DNA of 9,739 bases from Clostridia bacterium (GCA_017629395.1 JAGBXH010000434.1:1-9739), one strand, 5' to 3'. Positions 1 through 7,817 are shown, counted from the first letter of the stretch. Numbers and translations are program-made. The notes: generated by a model from the sequence alone, not told the origin.

Positions 1-3000
1 GAGGTAGGTGTGGCCGTCCTCTGCTACGTAAAGCTCAGCCTTATCGGAAATGCCCCAAGCAACGTTGTTCGACCAGCCGTGCCACTCGTTGTTCCAATCC
101 TTGGGCTTGTTTTCCTCGGTAAACGTGGTGTAAACGTAGCAGCCCTGGAAAGCATACGTGCCGATCTTGGTAACAGTCTGGGGAAGGATAATGTGTACCT
201 TACAGTTCTCGAATGCATATTCGCCGATAGTGGTGATACTCGGGTCAATGGTGACCTTGGTAATATCGCGTCTGCCGCTGAGCAGGTATGCGGGGATCTC
301 GGTTACGGGGAAGTCGGGGTTGCCGCCCAGAACGATCTCGCTGACAACGCCGCTGACGGAGTCGATATAAGTCGTACCATCGTTGAGCTTGACGTAGGTG
401 ACGCCGTAAGCATCCGTGAAGACGGTATCAACGTTCCAGGTTGTAAACTCACCGTAGGAGCACCATTCGCTATTCCAGGTGGTGGGCGCCTGCTCACCGC
501 TATAGTAGACCTTGCCGCGGTTAAATGCGTAGGAGCCGATCGAGGTAACACCCTCGGGAATGAACAGGATCGCATGGTTGGAAACGTTATAGAATGCGTG
601 GTCGCCGATCTCGGTCAGAGTGCTCGGCAGAACGGTTACGCTCAGGCAGTAGCAATCGTAGAATGCGTATCTGCCGATCTTGGTCAAGCCCTCGGGCGTG
701 ATTGCGATCTTGAGGCTGTCACAGCCGTAGAACGCGTACTCGGGGATCTCGGTAAGAGTGGAAGGCAGTGTGACGCTGAACAGCTTGTCGCAATCGTGGA
801 ATGCTTCAGCACCGATCGAGGTAACGCCCTCGGGGATCACGATGGAAATCAAACTGTCGCAATCGTAGAATGCACGGTCGCCGATCGCGGTCAGCGTATC
901 GGGCAGCGTGATGCTGACGATATTCGATTGCTTGAATACATCACTGTAAATATACGTTACCTTATGATCCTTGGGCGCGATGATCACAACGGTATCCTTG
1001 GTTCCGTCAAAGCTGTAAACGCTTGCGGTACCGTCGTTGTGCAGGATATAGGTAATGCCGTTGTCCGTATCCTCATAGAGCTCCTTGAAGCACCAGAAGA
1101 TATTCATCGTATTGCCGGAGAACCATCTTGTATCCCAGCCTGCGGGCTGGAAGCGTGCATCGGGATAGATCTTTTCGCAGGTGAATGCATACAAGCCGAT
1201 CTTCTCGACGGTTACGGGAATCTTGACGTCTTCCAGACCCGTGTTGTAGAATGCATGGTCACCAATGGTGGTCAAAGATGCGGGGAAGACGATCTCTGTC
1301 AGATTATTACAATATGCAAACGCATAGCTTGCAACCTCAACCACGCCCTCTTCCAGGGTGATCTTGGTGATATTGTTGTTGCTCGAGAAGAGGTTAGCGC
1401 CGATGACTACCTTGTATCCCTCAACTCCACCGATGATCAGCTCGGATGCCTCGTGGTCGTAATTGTAGACGTAAGCGTAGCCGCTGTTGGTCAGCACGTA
1501 GGAAATGCCGTTTTCGTCGGTATAGGTGTCCTTGAAGTCCCAAACCGTGTTGGCGGTGCACCAGTTTGCGTGCCAGCCCTCGGGCTTGGTAGCGCAGATG
1601 ACGAAGATGCTGCCGCTCGTAAATGCTTCCTTACCGATGGTCTTGATCGAGTCGGAAAGGACTACCTTTTCGATGGAGGTGTTCGCAAATGCGTAAGCAC
1701 CGATCTCCTCAAGGGATGCGGGCAGGGTGATTTCATTCAGGTTGTAATTATGGCGGAACGCGGAGTCGTCCAGCTTGACAACGCCCTCAAGCAGGGTGAG
1801 CTTTCTCAGCTCCCAGTTGCCGTTGGTGGAGCCGCCGTGTACGACCACCTTATAGCCCTCAACGCCTGCGATGGTCAGCTCGGAGTTTTGGTAACGGTAA
1901 CGGTACAGGTGTGCCCAGCCGTCCTCGGTCAACAGATAGGTGTTGCCGTAGACCTCGTCGGTATAGAGTTCACCGGCGGGTGCGTCCCAGACAACTGTGT
2001 TGGATTCCCAACCGTACCAGTTTTCATGCCAGTCGGTCAGCTTCTTATTGTTGGAAACGTATACGTAGTTTTCGCTGAATGCATTCTCACCAATTTCCTT
2101 GACCGTAAGGGGCAGTTGGATATGACGCCAGTTGCCGCCCGAGAATGCGTTTGCACCGATCTTGGTGATGCTTTGGTGAATGGTGATCTTGGTGATATCA
2201 CTTCTGCCGTTGAGCAGGTTTGCGGGGATCTCGGTTACGGGGAAGTCAGGGTTGCCGCCCAGTACGATTTCGTTGACAGTGCCGCTGACACCGGCAATGG
2301 AAGCGGTGCCGTCGGCAAACAGCACGTAGGTAACACCGTAATCATCGGTGAAGTACTTCTCAACGCCCCAAACAACGTATTCCTCTCTGTTGTTGCCGTT
2401 CCAGGAAGGATTCCAGCCGGTGGGGGCTTCGGGTACGCAGGTATAGATGGTGCCGTTGCTGAAGGCATATTCGCCGATCGAGGTCACGGATGTGGGGATA
2501 AAGACGATCTGCAAATATTCACCCTCGAAGGCACGTGCGCCGATGCTCGTCAGGGTAGAGGGCAGCGTGACGCTACGGATAGAATAGCAGTAAGCAAATG
2601 CATAATCACCGATCGAGGTGACGCCCTCGGGGATGATGACGTTTTGCATTTCACACCATGCAAAAGCGTAGTTTTCGATCGAGGTCAGTGCACTCGACAG
2701 CGTCAGTGAGGTCAAGTTGTAATTGTCAGAAAATGCGTGTTCGCCAATCTTTGTTACGCTGTTGGGGAGTATCAGCTCTCTGATGTCGCAATGATGGAAA
2801 GCCTGATTTTCAATGGTGGTCAGCGTACCGGGAAGCGTTACGCTCGTCAGATTGCCACAGCCGTAGAATGCCTGCTCCTCGATGACCTTAACGCCCTCGG
2901 GGATGACGATGCTTACCAATGCGTCACACTCGGAGAAGGTGTACTTGCTGATCTTGGTCAGCTTATTGGAGAGCGTTACACTCTTCAAAATGTCACAATT

Positions 3001-6000
3001 GTTGAAGGCGTATTCGCCGATCTCAATGACGGTATTGGGAAGGGTGATCGATACCAGCGTATTGCAGTTCTGGAATGCGTAAGGCGCGATCTTGGTGACG
3101 ACGTAGCCGTCGATGCCGATGACCGCCTCGGTCAGGGTAGCGGTGTAGCCGATGACGTGTGCGGTGTTATCGCCCATGAGCGCGTAAATGACACCAGAAG
3201 CATCGGTCAGAATGCTTTCAACACCCCAGGTTACTTGGTTGGACTGTTCTCCGTTCCAGTACTGACTCCAGCCGGAGGGCGCCTTGGCTGCTGCTGCGTA
3301 AATGTTTATGCTTTGCGAGAATGCGTGGTCGCCGATCGAAGTGACCGCTGCGGGGATAAAGACCACTCTTGTATTGGTTCCGTTAAAGGCGCTGTAGCCA
3401 ATGGTGGTCAGCGTGCTCGGCAGCGTGATCTCTGTTACGCTCCAGCAGCTTTGGAATGCATAGTTACCGATTTTGGTAACGCCTTCGGGAATGATAATGC
3501 TCGTCAGTTTGCTGCAGTTGGAAAATGCACCGTCGCCAATGATTCTCAAGGAGGTGGGCAGCGTGATGCTTGCAAGCGCATAGCATTCACGGAATGAGCC
3601 TTCACCGATCTCGGTCAGCGTGGAGGGCAGCGTGATGGATGCGAGCATATCGCAGCTTGCAAACGCTTCATAGCCGATGGTCACAACGCCTTCGGGGATG
3701 ACGACCGAGGTAATATTATCGTAGTTATAGAAGACTCGAGAGGGAATAGCGGTAATCTTATAGCCGTCCAGACCGATGACGACGTCGTTGACGCTGCCGT
3801 CGAATCCAATGACGATCGCTACGCCGTTATTCAGGCACAGGTAGGTGATACCGTTGTGCGTGACGGCACTGTCAAAGAACAGCGCGGGATCGCTGTTTGT
3901 ATCAAACGTGGGCTTGGCGGGCAGCTTGGAAGCGCTCTGACCAAGGTAATCAGCAGATACGGGAGAGCTGTTGCAGGTAACGTTACCGGTGCTTACGACG
4001 CTGTTTGTCACGTAGCACTGATCGGTGGGATGTGCAATCAGATGACCAACGTATGCGTTGATGTTGCTGCCTGTGGTATTGACCGTGACCGTATTATGGT
4101 TAACGCGGACGTTGTTCATCACAATGCGGTAGTCTACGTAGGATGCGATCGCACCGTAGTTGATCTCATACCACTGGTTGGGAAGCGTGTTCGATGCGTT
4201 GACGGTAACGACAATGTTATCCAGCGTCAGATTTTCGATCTTACCGCTTACGTTCTTGAACAGACCGATATTTGCGCTCGTGTTTTCAAACGTGGTAGCG
4301 ACCTTCATGTTCTTGATGGTATAGTAATTACCGTCGAAGTAGCCGCGGAAATCGCCCGGAGTCGACCATTCCATGCCGTTCAGGTCGATATCGTTTGCTA
4401 ATTCGTAATATGCCCACTCGTTCATGTTCAGCAGATCCTCGGGCGTGGAAACCTGGACCACTTCGTCCTTTGCAAAGTACATGACGTCGTATCTTTCGGT
4501 CTCAACCGTGAGTTCCTTGCCGCTGATACTGAAGTTGGAGTAGGTGATGGCTTCTACCTGATAGGAGTGGATGCCGCCGTATCTGTTATCGTGCAGCGGG
4601 ATCAGCAGCGTATTCTGATCCAGCATGATGATCTGATCTGCGGTAAAGACGAGCCGGTTATATCCGTAATACTGATTGTAATCACGAACAACGACTTTGT
4701 CTACGTCGTAGCCGGTCTTGTTGGAGAGTGCTACGTAGATGCCGATAAAATCAGAGGGGAATGCATAGTCGATCAGCGTGCCCTCGTCGTCAACAACGCC
4801 GATGCTCTCTACGATCAGCTTACCGTTGATAAATACGGTTGCAACGTTGTTGCTGTCCAGCGTATAGGTGTGTGTTTCGCCGTTTGCGGTTGCGGTCAGG
4901 CTTTCCACTACAAAGTCGGTCAAGCCGCCCTCGAACTGGTTTTCGTGCTTGATCTCAACACGCACGACCTCGTTGGAGGAGGTGGGGATCGCGGGATAAT
5001 CCTTGCCGTTGATGCGTACGGTATTGATCACTGCGCCGCCGGGGTTGACGACCGTGACGTCGATATAGACGTACTCACCCTCGGAAACCGCGGAGGTGTT
5101 ACCAACCTCTGCGCTGACGGGGTAGAACAGAACCTTGGTCAGCACCGAGAGCTCAACCGTCTTGGTGATGACGCCGTTGCCGTCGTTGAGGTCGTATTCG
5201 TAGGTCAGTACGATCTTATAAGTATGGTTAGAGATCAGCTCACTGAAGGTAGCGGCGTCAAAGGTCTCGCTGCTTGCGATCAGCTCGTCGTCCAGGTAAA
5301 TGCTCAGATCGGTGATCTGTGCAACACCGTCGGGGTCGATCTCGGTGGAGGAAACGTTGATGTAATCGTGGCTCTTATCGATCTCGGTCAGGGAGAACTG
5401 AGGTGCGATCTTGGCACCGGTCTTGATGACGACCTCGGAGGTTGCTTCTTGCACGCCGTTGCCGTCGTTAAGATCGTAGATATAGGTCATTCTGACCGTG
5501 TATGCGGTGTTGGAGAGCAGACCGCCAAACTCTCTGGTTTCCAGATCAGCCTCAACCGTGTCGCCGTTTGCGCAGATCAGCTCCAGCTTGGTCAGCGTCA
5601 GCAGCGTGTCGGGGTCAAGCGTGGAAACGTCGAAGGTCAGCTCCTCCTTGCCCTTGGAAACCTGGGAAAGTGTGACCTTGGGCGTTGTTTTTGCAACCGT
5701 TCTGATCTTGAGCTCCTGCGTTGCCTCGTGTGCACCGTCGCCGTCACCCAGGTCATAGGTGTACGTTACCTTGACCGTGTATACAGTGTTGGAGAGCAGG
5801 CCCTCGAAGCTTCTGGTGTCGGTGGATACCTCGGTCGAGCCGGTCTTGTCGCAAATCAGCTCCAGCTTAGTCAGCGTTGCAACGCTGTCGGGGTCAGTGA
5901 GCGACAGCTGGAAGGCAAGACCGGTCTGGGTCTTGGACTCCTCGGTCAGCGTGACAAGGGGAGTTGCTCTTTGCAGCGTGTTGATCACCAGATCCGCTGT

Positions 6001-7602
6001 CTCTACGTGGATGCCGTTACCGTCGCCCAGATCATAATAATAGGTAGCGCGGACGATGTATTCGGTATCGGAGAGCAGATCGGTCAGACTTCTTGCGTCA
6101 ACGGGAACGTCAACAACGCCCGTCTTGGCAGAGATCAGCTGCAGCTTTTCCAGCTTGGCAATACCGTCGGGATCTGCAAAATCCAAAGAAAATTCAATGC
6201 CGCTCTGGCTTGCGGATACCGCGTTCATGCTCAGAGTAGGTACGGTCTTTTCCTTGGTGGTAAAGGTAATGGAAACGCTTTCCTCGTTTGCGCCGTTGAG
6301 ATAGGACGCGGTCAGCGTGTACTCGTTGGCGGAAAGAAGATCGGTCACCTGCAGCGAATCCGCGGGCAGATTGACCTTACCCTCGGTTGCGTGCTCCAGC
6401 ACCAGCGAGGTGACGGTCTTATCGGGCGCGTTATCGTGCCACAAAAGCTCGTAGCTGATCTCCTGTGTGCCGAGCGTGACGTTATTGAACAAAAGGATGG
6501 CATTGGTATAGAACGCCTTGGTTTGCAGCACGTAGACGTTTGCGCCTGTGCCGTCCAGCGCGTCGTAATATGCAAGGATCGCATACTGATAGAGCGAATT
6601 GGTGGTCAATCCCTCAAACTTGACGGGGGTTGCCTGATCCAAGGTAACGGTCTGCGTATTCAGCACCGTTTCACCGTCGTACAGCACTGCCATCACGGTG
6701 CCCTCGCTCTGTGCGATCAACGAAAGAGCGTCTTCCACGGACACCTCAAAGGAGATATCGTTGAAGCCAATGCTCTCGCCCTGCACGATCGATACGGGCT
6801 GCTTATCGGACCACACGCCTGCGCGCACGGTCTTATCGCCGTCCATGCGAACGTCCTTGATATCGGTGCCGTCAACGTATTTGATGGCATCGATGGTATA
6901 CTCCTGCACGCCCTCAACGTCGCCTACGTTGACCTTAAGGATCAGGTTTTCCATATCCGAGCCGGGCTCGAACATGTAGGAGGAGTATTTGTTGCCGTTG
7001 AGCGTGAAGGACAGGATCTCGTAGCTGTCGGGGTTGTCGATATGGACAGTGATATAGATATCCTGGCTCTTTTGCGCATAGTAGATGGGCTTGGCAGCGC
7101 CCTGGACCTGGAGAGAGTCCTTGGCATCCTCTAAGAGAATGTCGGAGTTGTCACTGCCGGATTCCACCTGATCAAACGGGTCGTTCTGATCAGCTTCGTT
7201 TCCGGGCAGAGCACCGCTGACGTGCCCCTTTCCGTTGTGACCGGAATTGTTTTCGGGGGCGTCGCCGTTGCTGCCCGAGTTTTGCTCGGGGCCGCCGCCG
7301 TTATTGTTCTCGTTTTTACCCAACACGTGGTCGGACATGCCAAACGAGAGCAACACCTGCTCAGGGCTGAGCTGGGCGCTTGCCTTGGCGGTATCGCCAA
7401 TGGTCATGCCTGTGTAGACCGGCTCTGTGCCGCCGCCACCCAGGATGCCGCCTAAGCCGCCTAAGCCGCCACCACCGTCGCCCGTACCGCCCGTGCAGGC
7501 AGAGAACGACAGAATGACTGCCAGCATGAGTGTTGCCAGCATGGCGAGCACTCGTGTTGTCATGTGCTTTCTGCATGAATTTACGTTTTTGTTCGTTTTC
7601 AT
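1..7602 (-). CDS. Giant BspA-like leucine-rich-repeat surface lipoprotein (C-terminus beyond window)
   Basis: One continuous frame of 2534 codons without a stop, open at the left edge, so the C-terminus and any anchor or sorting signal are unseen. The ATG at 7600-7602 follows AAGGAAGG by 7 nt. Domains in order: a lipoprotein signal peptide with lipobox FSAC (Cys36); a Gly-rich stretch (38-58); an Asn/Gly-rich linker (about 94-130); a beta-sandwich-like unit (170-264); two divergent (265-452) and four clear (453-823) Fn3/Ig-like repeats; two more beta-sandwich-like units (824-1048); a GLUG/beta-helix-like segment (1049-1210) with motifs ANDIDLNG, GYFDGNYYTIKN and IGLFKNVSG; then from about 1244 to the edge at least 32 LRR_5 repeats of consensus L.SITLPSTLTSIG.YAF..C. 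The LRRs are split into blocks by a Trp-rich module. The protein should be lipid-anchored outside the membrane. In BspA-type proteins such LRRs often serve adhesion or binding; the ligand here is unknown. It has its own promoter, divergent from the methyltransferase gene. Confidence 0.95.
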   Translation of the reverse strand, partial: MKTNKNVNSCRKHMTTRVLAMLATLMLAVILSFSACTGGTGDGGGGLGGLGGILGGGGTEPVYTGMTIGDTAKASAQLSPEQVLLSFGMSDHVLGKNENNNGGGPEQNSGSNGDAPENNSGHNGKGHVSGALPGNEADQNDPFDQVESGSDNSDILLEDAKDSLQVQGAAKPIYYAQKSQDIYITVHIDNPDSYEILSFTLNGNKYSSYMFEPGSDMENLILKVNVGDVEGVQEYTIDAIKYVDGTDIKDVRMDGDKTVRAGVWSDKQPVSIVQGESIGFNDISFEVSVEDALSLIAQSEGTVMAVLYDGETVLNTQTVTLDQATPVKFEGLTTNSLYQYAILAYYDALDGTGANVYVLQTKAFYTNAILLFNNVTLGTQEISYELLWHDNAPDKTVTSLVLEHATEGKVNLPADSLQVTDLLSANEYTLTASYLNGANEESVSITFTTKEKTVPTLSMNAVSASQSGIEFSLDFADPDGIAKLEKLQLISAKTGVVDVPVDARSLTDLLSDTEYIVRATYYYDLGDGNGIHVETADLVINTLQRATPLVTLTEESKTQTGLAFQLSLTDPDSVATLTKLELICDKTGSTEVSTDTRSFEGLLSNTVYTVKVTYTYDLGDGDGAHEATQELKIRTVAKTTPKVTLSQVSKGKEELTFDVSTLDPDTLLTLTKLELICANGDTVEADLETREFGGLLSNTAYTVRMTYIYDLNDGNGVQEATSEVVIKTGAKIAPQFSLTEIDKSHDYINVSSTEIDPDGVAQITDLSIYLDDELIASSETFDAATFSELISNHTYKIVLTYEYDLNDGNGVITKTVELSVLTKVLFYPVSAEVGNTSAVSEGEYVYIDVTVVNPGGAVINTVRINGKDYPAIPTSSNEVVRVEIKHENQFEGGLTDFVVESLTATANGETHTYTLDSNNVATVFINGKLIVESIGVVDDEGTLIDYAFPSDFIGIYVALSNKTGYDVDKVVVRDYNQYYGYNRLVFTADQIIMLDQNTLLIPLHDNRYGGIHSYQVEAITYSNFSISGKELTVETERYDVMYFAKDEVVQVSTPEDLLNMNEWAYYELANDIDLNGMEWSTPGDFRGYFDGNYYTIKNMKVATTFENTSANIGLFKNVSGKIENLTLDNIVVTVNASNTLPNQWYEINYGAIASYVDYRIVMNNVRVNHNTVTVNTTGSNINAYVGHLIAHPTDQCYVTNSVVSTGNVTCNSSPVSADYLGQSASKLPAKPTFDTNSDPALFFDSAVTHNGITYLCLNNGVAIVIGFDGSVNDVVIGLDGYKITAIPSRVFYNYDNITSVVIPEGVVTIGYEAFASCDMLASITLPSTLTEIGEGSFRECYALASITLPTSLRIIGDGAFSNCSKLTSIIIPEGVTKIGNYAFQSCWSVTEITLPSTLTTIGYSAFNGTNTRVVFIPAAVTSIGDHAFSQSINIYAAAAKAPSGWSQYWNGEQSNQVTWGVESILTDASGVIYALMGDNTAHVIGYTATLTEAVIGIDGYVVTKIAPYAFQNCNTLVSITLPNTVIEIGEYAFNNCDILKSVTLSNKLTKISKYTFSECDALVSIVIPEGVKVIEEQAFYGCGNLTSVTLPGTLTTIENQAFHHCDIRELILPNSVTKIGEHAFSDNYNLTSLTLSSALTSIENYAFAWCEMQNVIIPEGVTSIGDYAFAYCYSIRSVTLPSTLTSIGARAFEGEYLQIVFIPTSVTSIGEYAFSNGTIYTCVPEAPTGWNPSWNGNNREEYVVWGVEKYFTDDYGVTYVLFADGTASIAGVSGTVNEIVLGGNPDFPVTEIPANLLNGRSDITKITIHQSITKIGANAFSGGNWRHIQLPLTVKEIGENAFSENYVYVSNNKKLTDWHENWYGWESNTVVWDAPAGELYTDEVYGNTYLLTEDGWAHLYRYRYQNSELTIAGVEGYKVVVHGGSTNGNWELRKLTLLEGVVKLDDSAFRHNYNLNEITLPASLEEIGAYAFANTSIEKVVLSDSIKTIGKEAFTSGSIFVICATKPEGWHANWCTANTVWDFKDTYTDENGISYVLTNSGYAYVYNYDHEASELIIGGVEGYKVVIGANLFSSNNNITKITLEEGVVEVASYAFAYCNNLTEIVFPASLTTIGDHAFYNTGLEDVKIPVTVEKIGLYAFTCEKIYPDARFQPAGWDTRWFSGNTMNIFWCFKELYEDTDNGITYILHNDGTASVYSFDGTKDTVVIIAPKDHKVTYIYSDVFKQSNIVSITLPDTLTAIGDRAFYDCDSLISIVIPEGVTSIGAEAFHDCDKLFSVTLPSTLTEIPEYAFYGCDSLKIAITPEGLTKIGRYAFYDCYCLSVTVLPSTLTEIGDHAFYNVSNHAILFIPEGVTSIGSYAFNRGKVYYSGEQAPTTWNSEWCSYGEFTTWNVDTVFTDAYGVTYVKLNDGTTYIDSVSGVVSEIVLGGNPDFPVTEIPAYLLSGRRDITKVTIDPSITTIGEYAFENCKVHIILPQTVTKIGTYAFQGCYVYTTFTEENKPKDWNNEWHGWSNNVAWGISDKAELYVAEDGHTYL
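247..357 (-). repeat. In-gene duplicated segment, copy 2 (C-terminal copy)
   Basis: This 111-bp stretch matches 2179-2289 with about 12 mismatches by eye (about 89% identity), in frame, offset 1932 bp. It encodes the module end carrying EIVLGGNPDFPVTEIPA followed by an LRR start DITKVTI. Identity is far above that of other module pairs in the gene, which suggests a comparatively recent duplication or gene conversion. Confidence 0.85.
2179..2289 (-). repeat. In-gene duplicated segment, copy 1 (N-terminal copy)
   Basis: Partner of 247-357. It encodes EIVLGGNPDFPVTEIPA and the LRR start DITKITI. Most of the roughly 12 differences between the copies are silent or conservative, so the protein motif is almost unchanged. 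The spacing is exactly 644 codons. Confidence 0.85.
5131..6246 (-). repeat. Four tandem Fn3/Ig-like repeats of about 92-93 residues
   Basis: Residues 453-824 hold four consecutive units starting near 453, 545, 638 and 731. Each has a TP.(V/F)(T/S)L opening, a central DPD motif, a KLEL(I)-type strand in most copies, the core (L/I)(L/I)S(N/D)..Y.(V/I)..TY.YDL.DG.G, and a short strand before the next copy. Two more divergent units sit upstream (about 265-361 and 362-452) and keep the L(S)...Y...A.Y core. The lengths fit fibronectin type III or bacterial Ig-like domains, which commonly act as stalk modules in surface proteins. I cannot tell the exact family by eye. Confidence 0.75.
7447..7470 (-). 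repeat. 9-bp tandem repeat encoding Gly-Gly-Leu units
   Basis: On the plus strand GCCGCCTAA occurs twice head to tail, followed by GCCGCC. In the giant gene it encodes GGLGGLGG just after the lipobox Cys. It adds two of the gene's very rare TTA codons. A tandem repeat of this kind can change copy number by slippage while staying in frame. Confidence 0.8.
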
Positions 7603-7609
7603 GAGTTCA

Positions 7610-7617
7610 CCTTCCTT
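7610..7617 (-). promoter_or_regulatory. Ribosome binding site of the giant LRR gene
   Basis: The minus strand reads AAGGAAGG, 7 nt before the ATG at 7602. It favours this start over the in-frame ATG at 7563, which would leave a shorter n-region and has no comparable site. Confidence 0.8.
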
Positions 7618-7634
7618 GAAGAATTTTTTGCTTT

Positions 7635-7660
7635 ACATATAATTATAAAATATTATATGT
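7635..7660 (-). promoter_or_regulatory. AT-rich inverted repeat in the leader of the LRR gene
   Basis: ACATATAAT (7635-7643) and ATTATATGT (7652-7660) form a perfect 9-bp inverted repeat with an 8-nt centre. It lies between the predicted transcription start (about 7665) and the ribosome binding site. It could be an operator or a weak leader hairpin. No regulator is identified. Confidence 0.5.
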
Positions 7661-7672
7661 ATGGATGATATC

Positions 7673-7701
7673 ATTGTAGCACATGCGCCTTATATTGTCA
7701 A
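7673..7701 (-). promoter_or_regulatory. SigA-type promoter of the giant LRR gene
   Basis: On the minus strand a perfect -35 TTGACA (7696-7701) is followed by a 17-bp spacer and -10 TACAAT (7673-7678). The spacer ends in TGC, giving an extended -10. The predicted start near 7665 gives a leader of about 60 nt. Phased A-tracts lie directly upstream. Confidence 0.85.
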
Positions 7702-7753
7702 GTTTTTTGCATAAAATCAGGAGTTTTTTGCACAAATTGCATCGTTTTTTACC
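7702..7753. repeat. Three 21-bp-phased T-tracts between divergent promoters
   Basis: GTTTTTTGCA at 7702-7711 and 7723-7732 and GTTTTTTACC at 7744-7753 start exactly 21 bp apart, about two helical turns. On the minus strand they are A-tracts immediately upstream of the LRR-gene -35 box, the position of an UP element. The third tract also lies about 9 bp upstream of the -35 box of the rightward promoter. Phased A-tracts are known to bend DNA. Confidence 0.65.
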
Positions 7754-7758
7754 GTGTC

Positions 7759-7787
7759 TTGACGCAGGGCGTAAAATGTGGTATAAT
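7759..7787 (+). promoter_or_regulatory. SigA-type promoter of the methyltransferase gene
   Basis: -35 TTGACG (7759-7764), a 17-bp spacer, and -10 TATAAT (7782-7787) preceded by TGG, which makes an extended -10. Transcription should start near 7794, leaving a leader of about 24 nt before the ATG at 7818. Confidence 0.9.
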
Positions 7788-7807
7788 TCAGTGTAAGGAT
7801 ATGTCTT

Positions 7808-7813
7808 GGAGGA
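7808..7813 (+). promoter_or_regulatory. Ribosome binding site deciding the methyltransferase start
   Basis: GGAGGA ends 4 nt before the ATG at 7818. It overlaps an upstream in-frame TTG at 7806, so that TTG cannot be the start served by this site; the ATG is preferred. Confidence 0.85.
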
Positions 7814-7817
7814 CGAT

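Larger units (their letters stand above)
1..3873 (-). repeat. LRR_5 (BspA-type) repeat region in blocks separated by Trp-rich modules
   Basis: This part of the giant gene encodes at least 32 repeats of 22-23 residues with the pattern (N/S/A)L.SI.(L/I)P..(L/V)T.IG..AF..C. I count blocks of about 6, 10, 2, 3, 3, 6 and 2 repeats before the window ends. Many blocks alternate repeats reading TLPSTLT with repeats reading IPEGVT, so pairs of LRRs may form a larger unit. Each block is followed by a module of about 80 residues with three conserved tryptophans (GW...W...W), then D..G..Y.L...G and a strand pattern leading into the next block. The counts were made by eye from the translation. Confidence 0.9.

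Noticed and set aside
10..2709. Plus-strand open frame of 899 codons with repeated motifs such as VECVVADLG
   Set aside because: It is the codon-aligned antisense of the LRR gene; its repeats mirror the LRRs, it has no fitting ribosome binding site, and the minus strand gives clear domains.
1..3873. Regularly spaced similar sequences that might suggest a CRISPR array
   Set aside because: The periodicity is 66-69 bp of coding LRR repeats, in frame and without unique spacers.
2737..4401. Plus-strand open frames at 2737-3597 and 3856-4401
   Set aside because: Same antisense effect; their stops fall on a TCA and a TTA codon of the real gene.
4567..7134. Plus-strand open frame of 855 codons
   Set aside because: Antisense shadow of the stalk region; it ends exactly where the real gene uses a TTA leucine codon.
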